The notes beneath the pieces are model-generated. The model was given only the letters and a program-made list of their open reading frames with translations. It ran no database searches and was not told where the DNA came from. From contig NZ_JAAKEJ010000001.1 in assembly GCF_011039135.1 (NCBI RefSeq), positions 682,001 to 746,000 on the forward strand: 64,000 nucleotides of DNA, given 5' to 3'. This stretch comes from Desulfovibrio sp. ZJ209. Its GTDB lineage: Bacteria; Desulfobacterota; Desulfovibrionia; Desulfovibrionales; Desulfovibrionaceae. This document shows positions 40,326 through 50,262 of the stretch, piece after piece; position 1 is the stretch's first letter, and every line of letters starts with the position of its first letter. A program made the position numbers and the translations under genes.

Positions 40326-41289
40326 AGGCGCTGACAATGGCTCCGACTAAAGGATGACGCACCACGTCCGCCTTGCTGAAACGGTGGATGGCAAGGCCGG
40401 GGACTTGCTGCAGAAGGCCCAGGGCGTGCACGAGGCCGGAACGCGGCCTGTCCGCGCCGGGCTGCGCGGGAAGGTCTATCTGGGTGGCGTCGCCCGTGAC
40501 CACCATGCGCGAGCCGAAGCCCATACGCGTGAGGAACATCTTCATCTGTTCGCGGGTGGTGTTCTGGGCCTCGTCAAGGATGATGAAGGCGTCGTTGAGC
40601 GTGCGCCCGCGCATGAAGGCCAGCGGGGCGATCTCGATGACGCCGCTTTCAAGCATGGCCGCCACCTTGGGCTGCGGCGTCATGTCGTATAGCGCGTCAT
40701 AGAGCGGCCTGAGGTACGGGTTGACCTTTTCCGCAAGGTCGCCGGGCAAAAAGCCGAGCCTTTCGCCGGCCTCGACCGCCGGCCTCGTCAGCACGATGCG
40801 CTTGACGCGGTGCCGCTGGAGCATGGAAAGGGCCATGGCCACGGCGAGATAGGTCTTGCCGGTGCCGGCCGGCCCCACGGCAAAAACGAGTTCGTTGGCG
40901 CGCAGAGCCTCGAGATAGGCCTTCTGCGCCACATTGCGGGCCGTGACCGTCTTGCGGGGGGTGCTCACGAAGACGGCGTCGCGGAACACGGCGCCCAGGT
41001 TGAGGCCCGGGTCGTTGCGGACCATGGCATAGGCGCGCGTGATGTCCTGCTCGCCCAGCACGAGGCCACCGCGCAGGAGCGCATAGAGCTGGACGAAGAC
41101 CTGGCAGAGGGCGCGGCGCACGTCAGGGTCGTCGCTCTCCACAAGAACGCTGGCGCCGCGGCTCGTGATGTGCGCGCCGCTCTCTTTGGCCAGCATGTCG
41201 AGATGCGCGTTGCGCGGCCCGAACAGCAGGTTGGCGAGCGCGGGATCGTCAAATTCCACGAGCTCCGGCACAGAGGGATACTCAGGCAT
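40291..41289 (-). CDS. phoH: PhoH-family ATPase (PhoH-like)
   Basis: A 332-residue P-loop protein with an N-terminal KH-like/PhoH_N part and an ATPase core with FAVGPAGTGKTYLAVAMAL (Walker A), NDAFIILDEAQNTTREQMKM (Walker B with DEAQ) and GDATQIDLP. These ATPases are linked to RNA metabolism and pair with YbeY. It heads the phoH-HD-ybeY-birA-pyc run on the minus strand, and its stop lies 34 bases inside the start of the HD gene, suggesting coupled translation. Confidence 0.93.
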   Translation of the reverse strand: MPEYPSVPELVEFDDPALANLLFGPRNAHLDMLAKESGAHITSRGASVLVESDDPDVRRALCQVFVQLYALLRGGLVLGEQDITRAYAMVRNDPGLNLGAVFRDAVFVSTPRKTVTARNVAQKAYLEALRANELVFAVGPAGTGKTYLAVAMALSMLQRHRVKRIVLTRPAVEAGERLGFLPGDLAEKVNPYLRPLYDALYDMTPQPKVAAMLESGVIEIAPLAFMRGRTLNDAFIILDEAQNTTREQMKMFLTRMGFGSRMVVTGDATQIDLPAQPGADRPRSGLVHALGLLQQVPGLAIHRFSKADVVRHPLVGAIVSAYDEAEKAAPPV

Positions 41290-41473
41290 GTGACGGGATG
41301 TAGCCTATTTCCGCCCTGCTGTCCATCATTGGCCTCACGCGGCATGGGCCGCAGCCAATGTGACGACATGGCATGATATGTGCATAAATCCGGGCGAATC
41401 CCCGCGCGCGTCGCCGGAACGGCTTTTTCGCCCCCCTCCGGCACTTGGGCGGCAAATATTTCCTGGAGTCCCC

Positions 41474-42703
41474 ATGAGCATTTCCGGCATCGGCAACTAC
41501 CGCGACGTCCTGTTCCAGTGGCAGGGCCAGCAACTGAAAAGCACCGGCTCCGAGACGGCCAAGAGCTCAGCGGCCAACAGCGTGAGCTCCCTTTTCAGCG
41601 GCGCGTCCATGACGAACCAGATCTCGAGCATGGTGGAGCTCACCAAGTATGCCATGGACGCCATGGGCGTCGGCTCCAACAGCCGCGTCACCTTCAGCCA
41701 GATCACCCGCTATCGCGAACAACTCCAGAGCGAGTTCAGCCAGGCGGTGAAGGACGGCCTCGCCCAGTCGGGCATCAGCGACCTCTCGGGCCTCAGCTTT
41801 GAGCTCGGCAAGGACGGCAATCTCTCCGCCATCGGCGCCAACGCCAACGACCGCAAGGCCGCGCAGGCGTGGCTCGACGCCAACCCGGCCTTGGGCAAGG
41901 ACTTGCGCGCGGCCCTTGGGGAGGCCGGCGTGGATGCGGAAACGCCCGTGCAGTTCCGCCTGAGCTCCACAGGCCGCATGAGCGTTATCAACACCACGGC
42001 CGCGAGCATCCAGTCCGCGCTGGACGGCAAGGCGGAGCTCACGAAAGACCTGCGCGCGGGGCTCTCCAAGCTCGGCGTGTCGCTCGATACGCCGCTGGAA
42101 TTCGGCTTCGACACCGAGGGCAAGCTCGCGGTAAAGGGCACCCCGGATGCGGGGGCGTCCATCAATCAGTGGCTGGAGGACAATCCCGAACTGGCAGACG
42201 CCCTGAAGAAGGAGCTGGAAAAACAGAATGTGGACACTTCCGCGATGAGCCTGCGCCTGGGCGCGGAAGGCAGCCTTCAGGTCAGCGTCAGTAATGCGGC
42301 CGTCAACGATATCCAGTCCGTGCTCGACCAGAACAGCGCCGCCGGCAAGAAGCTCGCCAGCGGCCTCGACAGCCTGGGCATCGACCCCAATATCAACTTT
42401 TCCATCCAAATCGGCGACGACGGCAGCCTCACCGTGGTCAGTGACCACCCCGACCGCGACAAGGTGCAGCGCTTCTTTGACGAAAACCCGGAGCTCGTCA
42501 AAAAATACCGCCAGATTGAGACGCTTTCCGGCATCGACGACGCCCGCAAGGCCATGCAGCTCGCACCCTCCGACATGCGCAAGCGCATCCAGATCGAGTC
42601 CATGGCCTCCTGGTGGGCAGATTCCGGCAGCGCGAGCTCCTATTTCGGCGCCTATTCCGGCGGCAATCTCTCCGTACTCTCCGGCCTCAACCTCAGCGTC
42701 TAA
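41474..42703 (+). CDS. Five-repeat protein of unknown function
   Basis: A 409-residue soluble protein with no signal peptide. Residues 1-120 (SISGIGNYRDVLFQWQGQQL onward) are Ser/Gln-rich. From about residue 110 come five degenerate units of about 50 residues, each a strand with F/I-x-L-x-x-x-G-x-L, then an amphipathic helix with a 'LDANPALGKDLR'-like core (WLDANPALGKDL, WLEDNPELADAL, FFDENPELVKKY) and a turn with GVD/GID. The C-terminus ends with a Ser/Gly-rich segment. It could be an extracellular or flagellum-associated structural protein by composition, but no family was recognised. It stands alone, divergent from phoH and convergent with gatB. Confidence 0.7.
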   Translation: MSISGIGNYRDVLFQWQGQQLKSTGSETAKSSAANSVSSLFSGASMTNQISSMVELTKYAMDAMGVGSNSRVTFSQITRYREQLQSEFSQAVKDGLAQSGISDLSGLSFELGKDGNLSAIGANANDRKAAQAWLDANPALGKDLRAALGEAGVDAETPVQFRLSSTGRMSVINTTAASIQSALDGKAELTKDLRAGLSKLGVSLDTPLEFGFDTEGKLAVKGTPDAGASINQWLEDNPELADALKKELEKQNVDTSAMSLRLGAEGSLQVSVSNAAVNDIQSVLDQNSAAGKKLASGLDSLGIDPNINFSIQIGDDGSLTVVSDHPDRDKVQRFFDENPELVKKYRQIETLSGIDDARKAMQLAPSDMRKRIQIESMASWWADSGSASSYFGAYSGGNLSVLSGLNLSV

Positions 42704-42714
42704 GGGAGCCCGGC

Positions 42715-44160
42715 TCAGGAGAGCTTCTTGGCGAGCAGCTGGTTGACGAGCGCCGGATTGGCCTTGCCTTTCGTCGCGCGCATCACCTGTCCCACGAAGA
42801 AGCTCATGAGCTTGGTCTTGCCGCCCCGATAGGCTTCAGCCTCGGCCGGGTTGGCCGCGATGACGCCGTCCACCGCCCCTGCGAGCTCGCCCGTGTCCGA
42901 GATCTGCGCGAGCCCTTTTTCCTTCACATAGGCGTCCGCCATGACGCCGCTCGTAAAGAGCTCGCCAAAGATGTCGGCGGCTATCTTGGCGCTGATGAGT
43001 CCATCGTCGATGACGCGCGCGAGCGCCGCGAGCCCTTCCGCCGTCATCTTCCAGACATCCGGGCATTTTTCGGGCGATGGCGCGAGGTTGCGCGCATTGC
43101 ATTCGCGCAACAGCGGCCCGAGGATAAGGCCGGCCACCTTGCGTGGCTCGGCGCCGGCGCAGGCCTTCTCAAAAAAGTCGGCAAGACCCTTGCCCTGGAC
43201 CAGCACCTCCACTTCCGCCGCGGGCAGGCCCGTCATCTCCACGAAGCGGCGCGCCCGCTCGCGCGGGAGCTCGGGGAGGGCCGCCTTCCAAGCGGCGAGC
43301 TCCTCTTCATCGATGACCACGGGCAAGAGGTCCGGGTCGGGGAAGTAGCGGTAATCCTGCGCCTCCTCCTTGCCGCGCATGGCGAGGGTGACGTTTTTCC
43401 CCGCGTCATAGAGCCGCGTTTCCTGCACCACGCTGCCCCCATCCTCAAGGATGTCCTCCTGCCGCGCGATCTCGAACTCGATGGCCCGCTGCACATTGCG
43501 GAAGGAATTGAGGTTCTTGAGCTCGGTGCGCGTGCCGAGCCGCGCCTCGCCCACGGGCCGGATTGACACATTGGCGTCGCAGCGGAAGCTCCCCTCCTCC
43601 ATGTTGCCGTCGCTCACGCCGAGGTAGGTGACGATGCCGTGCAGGGCCTTGAGATAGGCCACGGCCTCCGCCGCGGAGCGCATGTCCGGCTCGGAGACGA
43701 TCTCCACAAGGGGCGTGCCCGCGCGGTTCAGGTCCACATAGCTCACGTTCTCGGCCGGGGCATGGATGTTCTTGCCGGCGTCGTTCTCCATATGGATGCG
43801 CGTGATGCCGATGCGCTTCGGGCCTTCCCCGGCGTCGACCTCAAGCCAGCCGTGCTCGCAAATGGGCAGCTCGAACTGCGAGATCTGGTAGCCGGCCGGG
43901 AGGTCGGGATAAAAATAGTTCTTGCGGGCAAAGCGCGAGCTGCGGTTGATGGCGCAGTTGACGGCGAGGCCCACGGTGGCGGCATATTCAATGGCGCGCC
44001 GGTTGGGCGAGGGCAGCGCCCCGGGCATGCCCGCGCAGACCTCGCAGACATTGGTATTGGGCGCCTCGCCGAACTTGTTCGGGCAGGAGCAGAAGAGCTT
44101 GGAATCCGTGGCGAGCTGGACATGCACCTCCAGCCCGATGACCGCCTCGTACGCACCCAT
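42715..44160 (-). CDS. gatB: Aspartyl/glutamyl-tRNA amidotransferase subunit B
   Basis: Part of GatCAB, which converts misacylated Glu-tRNA-Gln or Asp-tRNA-Asn to the amidated forms. The 481-residue protein has [12 protein letters not shown] at its start, [17 protein letters not shown] with the zinc Cys set, [26 protein letters not shown] and [17 protein letters not shown], all GatB signatures, then the helical tail domain. gatA and gatC are not in the window. Its start follows the nadK stop by three bases, so the two are probably co-transcribed. Confidence 0.97.
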   Translation of the reverse strand: MGAYEAVIGLEVHVQLATDSKLFCSCPNKFGEAPNTNVCEVCAGMPGALPSPNRRAIEYAATVGLAVNCAINRSSRFARKNYFYPDLPAGYQISQFELPICEHGWLEVDAGEGPKRIGITRIHMENDAGKNIHAPAENVSYVDLNRAGTPLVEIVSEPDMRSAAEAVAYLKALHGIVTYLGVSDGNMEEGSFRCDANVSIRPVGEARLGTRTELKNLNSFRNVQRAIEFEIARQEDILEDGGSVVQETRLYDAGKNVTLAMRGKEEAQDYRYFPDPDLLPVVIDEEELAAWKAALPELPRERARRFVEMTGLPAAEVEVLVQGKGLADFFEKACAGAEPRKVAGLILGPLLRECNARNLAPSPEKCPDVWKMTAEGLAALARVIDDGLISAKIAADIFGELFTSGVMADAYVKEKGLAQISDTGELAGAVDGVIAANPAEAEAYRGGKTKLMSFFVGQVMRATKGKANPALVNQLLAKKLS

Positions 44161-44163
44161 GCG

Positions 44164-45108
44164 TCATTCCCCTTCGCGGCGCGCCGCAGGGGCGCCCGGC
44201 ACCTGTGGAGCAGGCGGCGCCCACGCGCCCTCCTCTCCGCATCCATCGGCGTCAAGGGCGAAGCCCCGGACGCGCAACCTTTCAAAAAACCGCACGCCGC
44301 CGAGAAAGCGCACTCCGTCGGGCGCACCTGAGATACGGACTTCATCACCGCCCAGGAGCGGCAGCCCCTCCTGCCCGTCCACCGTGAGCCACGCCTCGGT
44401 GCAGGTGCCGACGGACACCCGGCACACGCTGACCCCCGGGAGCACCAGCGGCGCCACCGCGCCCGCGCAGGGGCAGATGGGCGTCAGCCCGATGGCGTCC
44501 ATGCCGGGGAAGATGATGGAGCCGCCCGCGGAAGCGCTGTAGCCTGAGCTCCCCACCGGGCTGCAACACACGAGGCCATCGCAGCGCAGGACGCCCATGG
44601 GGCAGCCATCCACCGTCACGCCAAGGCCCATGAGCCGGGCGAGCGCGCCACGGCCCACCACCACGTCATTGATGGCGACGCCCTCGCCAACAAGGCTCCC
44701 GCCGCGCATTACCTGCCAGCGCAGGGCAAGGCAGCTGCGCACCGGCGTTTCGGGCGCCAGCGCCGTTTCAAGGCGTTCCTGCCAGTTGGCAGGCTCGGCA
44801 GTGGTGAGAAAGCCCACGCGCCCGAAATTGATGCCAAAAAGCGGAATGCCGCTGAAGGCGAAACGGCGCGCCACGCCGAGGATGGTGCCGTCGCCGCCGA
44901 GCACGATGACGCAGCGGGCCGGGCGCGGCAGCCCAGCCCCCGCATGCTCCGCGGCGCCCTTACACCCGGCTTCGCCCCCGGACTCGCACAGGCGCGCGCC
45001 GAAGCCCCGGGCCTCAAGCCAGGCGACCACCTCGAGGCCCAGGGCGCGCGCCTTGGCATGGCGCGCCTTGAAGACGACGAGCACATCGGGCTGTTCCCCT
45101 AAACACAT
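44164..45108 (-). CDS. nadK: NAD kinase
   Basis: Phosphorylates NAD to NADP. The product (314 residues) contains the catalytic GGDGT motif ([17 protein letters not shown]), the loop [13 protein letters not shown] and [20 protein letters not shown]. The family usually has TPTGSTAYxxSAGGP there, so the nucleotide-binding loop is a slight variant. The C-terminal 40 residues are a Pro/Ala-rich extension. ATG 45108 fits the fold start. It precedes gatB on the same strand. Confidence 0.92.
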   Translation of the reverse strand: MCLGEQPDVLVVFKARHAKARALGLEVVAWLEARGFGARLCESGGEAGCKGAAEHAGAGLPRPARCVIVLGGDGTILGVARRFAFSGIPLFGINFGRVGFLTTAEPANWQERLETALAPETPVRSCLALRWQVMRGGSLVGEGVAINDVVVGRGALARLMGLGVTVDGCPMGVLRCDGLVCCSPVGSSGYSASAGGSIIFPGMDAIGLTPICPCAGAVAPLVLPGVSVCRVSVGTCTEAWLTVDGQEGLPLLGGDEVRISGAPDGVRFLGGVRFFERLRVRGFALDADGCGEEGAWAPPAPQVPGAPAARREGE

Positions 45109-45245
45109 GCGGCTTGATTACGTCATCGGGGGCCGGACCGCAAGCCCGGCGGGGGCCGCCCGCTCTTGTCAGCGCCGGCGCTTTGGCATACAAATGGCCG
45201 GTTCGTCAGGAAATGGCAGGTGCACCTTTTACCGGGATGCAAGCG

Positions 45246-45878
45246 ATGAGCGACGCCGCCCTCGAGATCATTGCCAGGCACGCGGCCGAGGGCGCGCGCC
45301 TGCGCGAAGAATTTTTCCGCCTGCGCGGCGAGGCCCTGCGCGAGGCGGCGCTGGAGGCCGCGGCGGCCATAGCTGGCGGTGGCAAGCTCCTCTTCTGCGG
45401 CAATGGCGGCAGCGCCGCGGACGCGCAGCACCTCGCGGCGGAGTTCGTCAACCGCTTCCTCATGGACCGGCCCGCGCTCCCCGCCATCGCGCTGACCACG
45501 GACACCTCGGCGCTCACGGCCATCGGCAACGACATGGGCTATGAGGAAGTGTTCGCGCGGCAGGTGGAGGCCCTGGGGCGCCCGGGCGACATGCTGGTGG
45601 CCATCTCCACCTCGGGCAACAGCCCCAATGTGTTGCGCGCGCTGGAGGCCGCGGGCCGGGGCGGGCTCATCACCGTGGGCCTTTCGGGGGCCGGCGGGGG
45701 GAGGATGCGCGGGCTTTGCCGCCTCCTGCTGGACACCCCCCCGGCGGGGACGCCCCTCGTGCAGGAGCTGCACATCGCCGCCGGCCATCTTTTCTGCCAG
45801 CTGGCGGACCACTATCTTTTCGAGAACGCGGCTGCGCTCGCCCCCCTGCTGGAAGCGCGCCGCAAGCTGAAGGACTGA
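45246..45878 (+). CDS. gmhA: Phosphoheptose isomerase
   Basis: Isomerises sedoheptulose-7-phosphate for the heptose of the lipopolysaccharide inner core. The 210-residue SIS-domain protein has [34 protein letters not shown] and [16 protein letters not shown], matching GmhA. ATG 45246 is chosen; an in-frame ATG at 45237 is possible. It begins the gmhA-fmdB-hemC-lon run, and the FmdB-like gene starts two bases after its stop. Confidence 0.93.
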   Translation: MSDAALEIIARHAAEGARLREEFFRLRGEALREAALEAAAAIAGGGKLLFCGNGGSAADAQHLAAEFVNRFLMDRPALPAIALTTDTSALTAIGNDMGYEEVFARQVEALGRPGDMLVAISTSGNSPNVLRALEAAGRGGLITVGLSGAGGGRMRGLCRLLLDTPPAGTPLVQELHIAAGHLFCQLADHYLFENAAALAPLLEARRKLKD

Positions 45879-45880
45879 CC

Positions 45881-46114
45881 ATGCCCATCTATGAATACGG
45901 CTGCGAAAAATGCGGCCGTGACTTTGAGGAACTGGTGTTCGGCGACGAGATGCCCGCCTGCCCCTATTGCGGCTCGACGGAAACGCACAAGCTCATGTCG
46001 CGCTGCGCCCGCTGCAGAGGCGACGGCGGCATGTCCTTCGACATGGCGCCCCCCGCGTCCGGTGGGGGCTGCGCCGGCTGTTCCGGCGGCAACTGCGCGA
46101 GCTGCGGCCAGTAG
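45881..46114 (+). CDS. FmdB-type small zinc-ribbon protein
   Basis: A 77-residue protein starting PIYEYGCEKCGRDFEELVF, with a CxxC pair and a second CPYCG pair: the two-knuckle zinc ribbon of the FmdB family. A Cys/Gly-rich tail (GGGCAGCSGGNCASCGQ) provides six further Cys in the last part. Proteins of this type may bind metal or nucleic acid; function is not established. Its start lies two bases after the gmhA stop. Confidence 0.88.
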   Translation: MPIYEYGCEKCGRDFEELVFGDEMPACPYCGSTETHKLMSRCARCRGDGGMSFDMAPPASGGGCAGCSGGNCASCGQ

Positions 46115-46197
46115 TCGGGCGCCGCATATCGGCCCATCTTTCCGCAACCATCCCCGCCGGTCCCGGCGGCGGCGGCAAAGCCGCCAGGGCGGTACGC

Positions 46198-47130
46198 ATG
46201 CGCAAGCACCTTGTCATCGCCACGCGCGGCAGCAGGCTGGCACTCTGGCAGGCGGCCCACGTCAAGCACCTTCTCGAAGAGCTCGACCCGGGCCTTTCCA
46301 TCTCGCTCAACGTCATCAAGACGCGCGGCGATGTCATCCTTGACGTGCCGCTGGCAAAGGTGGGCGGCAAGGGCCTGTTCGTCAAGGAAATAGAGGAGGC
46401 CCTGATAGACGGCCGCGCGGACCTCGCCGTACACAGCATCAAGGACGTGCCCATGGAGCTCCCCGAGGGGCTGCTCATCGGCTGCGTGCCGCCGCGCGAA
46501 GCCGCCACGGATTGCCTGCTCTCCTGCAAGTATCCCAATCTCGAGGCGCTCCCCACGGGCGCCCACGTGGGCACGAGCAGCCTGAGGCGCCAGGCCCAGT
46601 TGCTCGCCATCCGGCCCGACCTTCGCATCACGAGCCTGCGCGGCAATGTGGACACGCGTCTGCGCAAGCTGGAGGAAGGCACCTTTGACGCCATCGTGCT
46701 CGCCACGGCGGGCTTGCAGCGCCTCGGCCTGCGCGCGCCCTGCATGTTCCCGCTGGATCCTCAGCGTGTGCTCCCCGCCGTGGGCCAGGGGGCGCTCGGC
46801 ATCGAGTGCCGCGAAGACGATTATGACCTGCTCGTCCTGCTCGCCAGCCTGGAGGACAGGGATACCCGCGTCTGCGTGGACGCGGAGCGGGCCTTCCTCG
46901 CGGGGCTCGACGGCGGTTGCCAGGTGCCCATCGCGGGCCATGCGCGTTTTGTGGACGAGGAGAACCTCGTTCTCGAAGGCCTTGTGGCAGAGGTGGACGG
47001 CAGCCTCATCCTGCGCGGCGAAAGGCGCGGCGACGCCGTCGACTCCCGCCAGATCGGCGAGGCACTGGCCCAGGAACTGCTGGACGGCGGCGCCCGGAAC
47101 ATCCTCCAAAAACTTTATCCAGAACATTAA
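46198..47130 (+). CDS. hemC: Hydroxymethylbilane synthase (porphobilinogen deaminase)
   Basis: Joins four porphobilinogen units to hydroxymethylbilane in tetrapyrrole synthesis. The 310-residue protein has VIATRGSRLALWQA at the start, KVGGKGLFVKEIEEAL, DLAVHSIKDVPMELP, GTSSLRRQAQLL and AGLDGGCQVPIAGHA, whose Cys241 matches the dipyrromethane-cofactor cysteine (Cys242 in E. coli). No strong ribosome-binding site is seen before ATG 46198. The Lon-like gene starts nine bases after its stop. Confidence 0.97.
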   Translation: MRKHLVIATRGSRLALWQAAHVKHLLEELDPGLSISLNVIKTRGDVILDVPLAKVGGKGLFVKEIEEALIDGRADLAVHSIKDVPMELPEGLLIGCVPPREAATDCLLSCKYPNLEALPTGAHVGTSSLRRQAQLLAIRPDLRITSLRGNVDTRLRKLEEGTFDAIVLATAGLQRLGLRAPCMFPLDPQRVLPAVGQGALGIECREDDYDLLVLLASLEDRDTRVCVDAERAFLAGLDGGCQVPIAGHARFVDEENLVLEGLVAEVDGSLILRGERRGDAVDSRQIGEALAQELLDGGARNILQKLYPEH

Positions 47131-47139
47131 GTTTACAGC

Positions 47140-49569
47140 ATGGCTCGCATCGCTCCCCTGCCGGCCTCGCGGCTGCACGCCACTTATGACCCGGCCCGCA
47201 TCCCCTGGGCGGACAGTTCGGCAATTCCTGCGCCACGCGGGGGCGCCTCGCGCACTGACCCCTTCCAGCCGCGTGCCATGCAGGCCCTTGACCTCGCCCT
47301 GCAGATCCGGGCCACGGGCTACAATGTCTACCTTTCCGGCGAGGCCGACCTTGGGCGCAGCTATATGCTGCTCAATTACCTTGGGCCGCGAGCCCGCCGC
47401 AAGCCCACGCCGCCGGATCTCGTCTATGTGCAGAATTTTGCGGACCCTGACCGGCCGGTGCTGCTTTCCCTGCCCGCCGGCCAGGGCAAAAAGTTCAAGG
47501 AGTCCTTGAGAGATGTCATAGACGCCATTGGCCGCGAACTGGCGCGCCGCTTTGAAACGCCGGCCTATTCGCGCCAGCGCGACCGGCTCATGGAGCGATT
47601 CCAGAAAGTGCGCACCGGGCTCATCCACAAGATGAACGACGTGGCCTCCCACCGGGGCTTCAACCTCGATGTGGACGAAAACGGCGGCCTCACCCTCTCG
47701 CCGCTCGTCAAGGGCAAGCGCCTCTCCGAGGAGGAATTCGGCCGCCTCGACACTGCCATGCGCCTTGACCTCAAGCGGCGCGGCGACAGCCTCGCCGGCA
47801 AGATGGCCGGCTTTTTGCGCCAGATGAACAAGGCGGAAGAATCCTTCCGCGACGACGAGCGCGAGCTGGAGCTCCAGGCCATGAAGCAGGTGCTCGACGC
47901 CGAGCTCAACCCGTTGCGTGACCGGATGCTCAAAATCTCGCCCACGCCTGTCATGCGGGCCTATTTCGATGGCCTGCGCGAGGACATCCTGCGCAGCACC
48001 GAGGCCTTTTTGCCGCGCGATGCGGGCGCACAGGGAGAGCACGGGCAGCCGCCGGCGGAGGACTGCTTTTACCGCTACGAAGTCAACCTGTTTGTGGACA
48101 ACGGCGATCTCGGCGGGGCGCCCATCGTGGTGGAAGACAATCCCACGGCCGTCAACCTGCTCGGCTGCGTGGAACGCGAATCGGAAATGGGCGCCCTCGT
48201 CACCGATTTCACCCTCATCCGCGCGGGCAGCCTGCACAAGGCCAACGGCGGCTTCCTCGTGCTGCACATGGAGGACATCCTCCAGCATCCCGGCGCCTGG
48301 GAAGGGCTCCTCCGGGCCTTGCGCGCCAACCAGGCCCGCATCGAGGACGGCGGCGAGGTGCCAGAGACGGCCATGCGCACCAAGGGCATCCTGCCGGAGC
48401 CCCTCCCCCTTGACCTCAAGGTGGTGCTCGTTGGCGACGAGGACCTGTACGAAAGCCTGCTCATGGCCGACGAGCGCTTTCCCAAGCTCTTCCGCATCAA
48501 GGCCCACATGACTGACGTGGCCGAGCGCACGGCGCCCAATGTGCGCGCCTATCTCGGCCATATCGCGCGCATCGCCGCCGAGGCGGAGCTCCCCCCCTTC
48601 GGGCGCGACGCGCTCGCGTGGCTCGTGGACCTGGGCTCGCATCTCTGCGAGGACCAGCGCCGGCTTTCGCTCCGCTTTCCCCTCCTGCGCGAGCTCATGA
48701 TCGAGGCCGCGGCGCTCGCGCAATTGCGCGGGCTCGCCAGCGTCGACGCCGCCACCCTCGAGGACGCGTACGCCGCCCGCACCTACCGCGCCAACCTCGA
48801 TGAAGAAGCCTTCATGGAGGAATATGACCGCGAGATCATCAAGGTGCAGACCTCGGGCTCGGCCGTGGGGCAGGTGAACGGCCTTTCCGTGACCTGGCAC
48901 GGCAATTACGAGTTCGGCCTGCCGCACCGCATCTCCTGCACCGTGGGCGTGGGGCAGGACGGCATCATCGACCTGGAGCGCGAGGCCGACCTCGGCGGCC
49001 CCATCCACACCAAGGCCATGATGATCCTCAAGAGCTATCTCACCGACCTCTTCGCCCGCACCAAGCCCCTCATGCTCTCGGCCTCGCTCTATTTCGAGCA
49101 GAGCTATGCCGGCATTGAGGGCGACTCGGCCTCCGGCGCGGAGCTCGCCGCCCTGCTCTCGGCGCTGGCCGAGGTGCCCATGCGGCTCGACCTCGCCTTT
49201 ACCGGCGCGGTGAGCCATTCCGGGCAAATCATGGCCGTGGGCGGCGCCACGCGCAAGGTGGAGGGCTTTTTCAAGGTCTGCGAGCGGCACGGCCTCACGG
49301 GCTCGCAGGGGGTCATCATCCCCTATGACAATGTGGACCACCTCATGCTCTCGCCGGAAGTGCTCGAAGCCGTGGAGGCCGGCCGCTTCGCCATCTACCC
49401 CGTGCGCCGCATGGAAGAGGCCCTCATGCTCCTGAGCGGCCTTCCGGCGGGCAGGCGCCGCGCCAACGGCCGCTTCACCCCCGGGAGCCTCTATGACCTT
49501 GTGGACCGGCGCCTGGAGCGCCTTGGCTGTTACGCCCAGACCGCCTTTCGGCGCAGCCGAGGCAACTGA
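47140..49569 (+). CDS. Lon-like ATP-dependent protease (AAA_32/LonB family)
   Basis: An 809-residue protein: N-terminal AAA_32-type ATPase and helical insert, then a Lon protease domain. The protease part is intact, with GIEGDSASGAELAALL (Ser663) and GGATRKVEGFF (Lys706), spaced 43 residues as in Lon. The nucleotide-binding loop instead reads LSGEADLGRSYMLL (67-74): the usual GxxGxGKT is replaced, with Arg where Lys is expected. VLHMEDILQHP may be the Walker B. It may therefore bind ATP poorly or use a different site. It follows hemC by nine bases and precedes a TetR gene. Confidence 0.85.
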   Translation: MARIAPLPASRLHATYDPARIPWADSSAIPAPRGGASRTDPFQPRAMQALDLALQIRATGYNVYLSGEADLGRSYMLLNYLGPRARRKPTPPDLVYVQNFADPDRPVLLSLPAGQGKKFKESLRDVIDAIGRELARRFETPAYSRQRDRLMERFQKVRTGLIHKMNDVASHRGFNLDVDENGGLTLSPLVKGKRLSEEEFGRLDTAMRLDLKRRGDSLAGKMAGFLRQMNKAEESFRDDERELELQAMKQVLDAELNPLRDRMLKISPTPVMRAYFDGLREDILRSTEAFLPRDAGAQGEHGQPPAEDCFYRYEVNLFVDNGDLGGAPIVVEDNPTAVNLLGCVERESEMGALVTDFTLIRAGSLHKANGGFLVLHMEDILQHPGAWEGLLRALRANQARIEDGGEVPETAMRTKGILPEPLPLDLKVVLVGDEDLYESLLMADERFPKLFRIKAHMTDVAERTAPNVRAYLGHIARIAAEAELPPFGRDALAWLVDLGSHLCEDQRRLSLRFPLLRELMIEAAALAQLRGLASVDAATLEDAYAARTYRANLDEEAFMEEYDREIIKVQTSGSAVGQVNGLSVTWHGNYEFGLPHRISCTVGVGQDGIIDLEREADLGGPIHTKAMMILKSYLTDLFARTKPLMLSASLYFEQSYAGIEGDSASGAELAALLSALAEVPMRLDLAFTGAVSHSGQIMAVGGATRKVEGFFKVCERHGLTGSQGVIIPYDNVDHLMLSPEVLEAVEAGRFAIYPVRRMEEALMLLSGLPAGRRRANGRFTPGSLYDLVDRRLERLGCYAQTAFRRSRGN

Positions 49570-49587
49570 GCCCGCGCGAGGCCCCGC

Positions 49588-50205
49588 ATGAACAGGAACC
49601 CGAGCAAGAAAGCCGCCCTCCTCCAGGCCGCCAAGGAGCTTTTCGGCGAATACGGCTACGCGGAGACGACCTTCAAGAAGATCTCCGACCGCGCCGGCGT
49701 GGCCCTGGGCCTTTTGACGCACCACTACGGCAACAAGGAAAAGCTCTTCCTCGCCTCCGGGCTGGATGTGCTCGAGCACTTTCTTTCGCACCTCAAGACG
49801 GCGGTGGCCGGCGCGCCCACGGGCTATGACGCGGTGATGCGCTTTTGCCGCGCCTACCTCGATTTTTCCATCGACCCGCACTCCAACTGGCTCGTGCTCG
49901 TGCGCTGCTCCCCCTACAGCGACATGAAGACCAAGACCGACCGTGACCTCATGGATTCACGCTTCGCCCGCATCCATGAACTGCTCGCCGGGCTGCTCGT
50001 GCGCGGCGTGGAGGACGGGAGCCTCGTGCAGCTGGACGCGGACGGCACCGCGCAGGTGGTCATTTCGCTCCTCGTGGGGGCCAACCGCACGCGCGTGCTC
50101 ACGCCCTACGCCCCGCAGGGGCTCTATGAAGAAACGCTGGCCTTTGTTTCCCGCTCCATCAAGAGCCGCGCCTGCGGGGAGAGCGCGGGCCGGTTCATGA
50201 ACTGA
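49588..50205 (+). CDS. TetR-family transcriptional regulator
   Basis: A 205-residue repressor with a TetR helix-turn-helix at the N-terminus (AAKELFGEYGYAETTFKKIS then GLLTHHYGNKEKLF) and a helical effector domain. It starts 18 bases after the Lon-like gene and precedes a small protein and a sodium:solute symporter on the same strand, so it may control the symporter or answer to a ligand it carries. The ligand cannot be told. Confidence 0.85.
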   Translation: MNRNPSKKAALLQAAKELFGEYGYAETTFKKISDRAGVALGLLTHHYGNKEKLFLASGLDVLEHFLSHLKTAVAGAPTGYDAVMRFCRAYLDFSIDPHSNWLVLVRCSPYSDMKTKTDRDLMDSRFARIHELLAGLLVRGVEDGSLVQLDADGTAQVVISLLVGANRTRVLTPYAPQGLYEETLAFVSRSIKSRACGESAGRFMN

Positions 50206-50262
50206 CGGCGCCCGGGGCAAGCCCCGGCAAACAGGGCGCAAACCCCGGCTTCAGGAGAACGC

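Noticed and set aside
45964..49881. Open frame of 1305 codons antisense to hemC and the Lon-like gene
   Set aside because: Shadow of two conserved genes.
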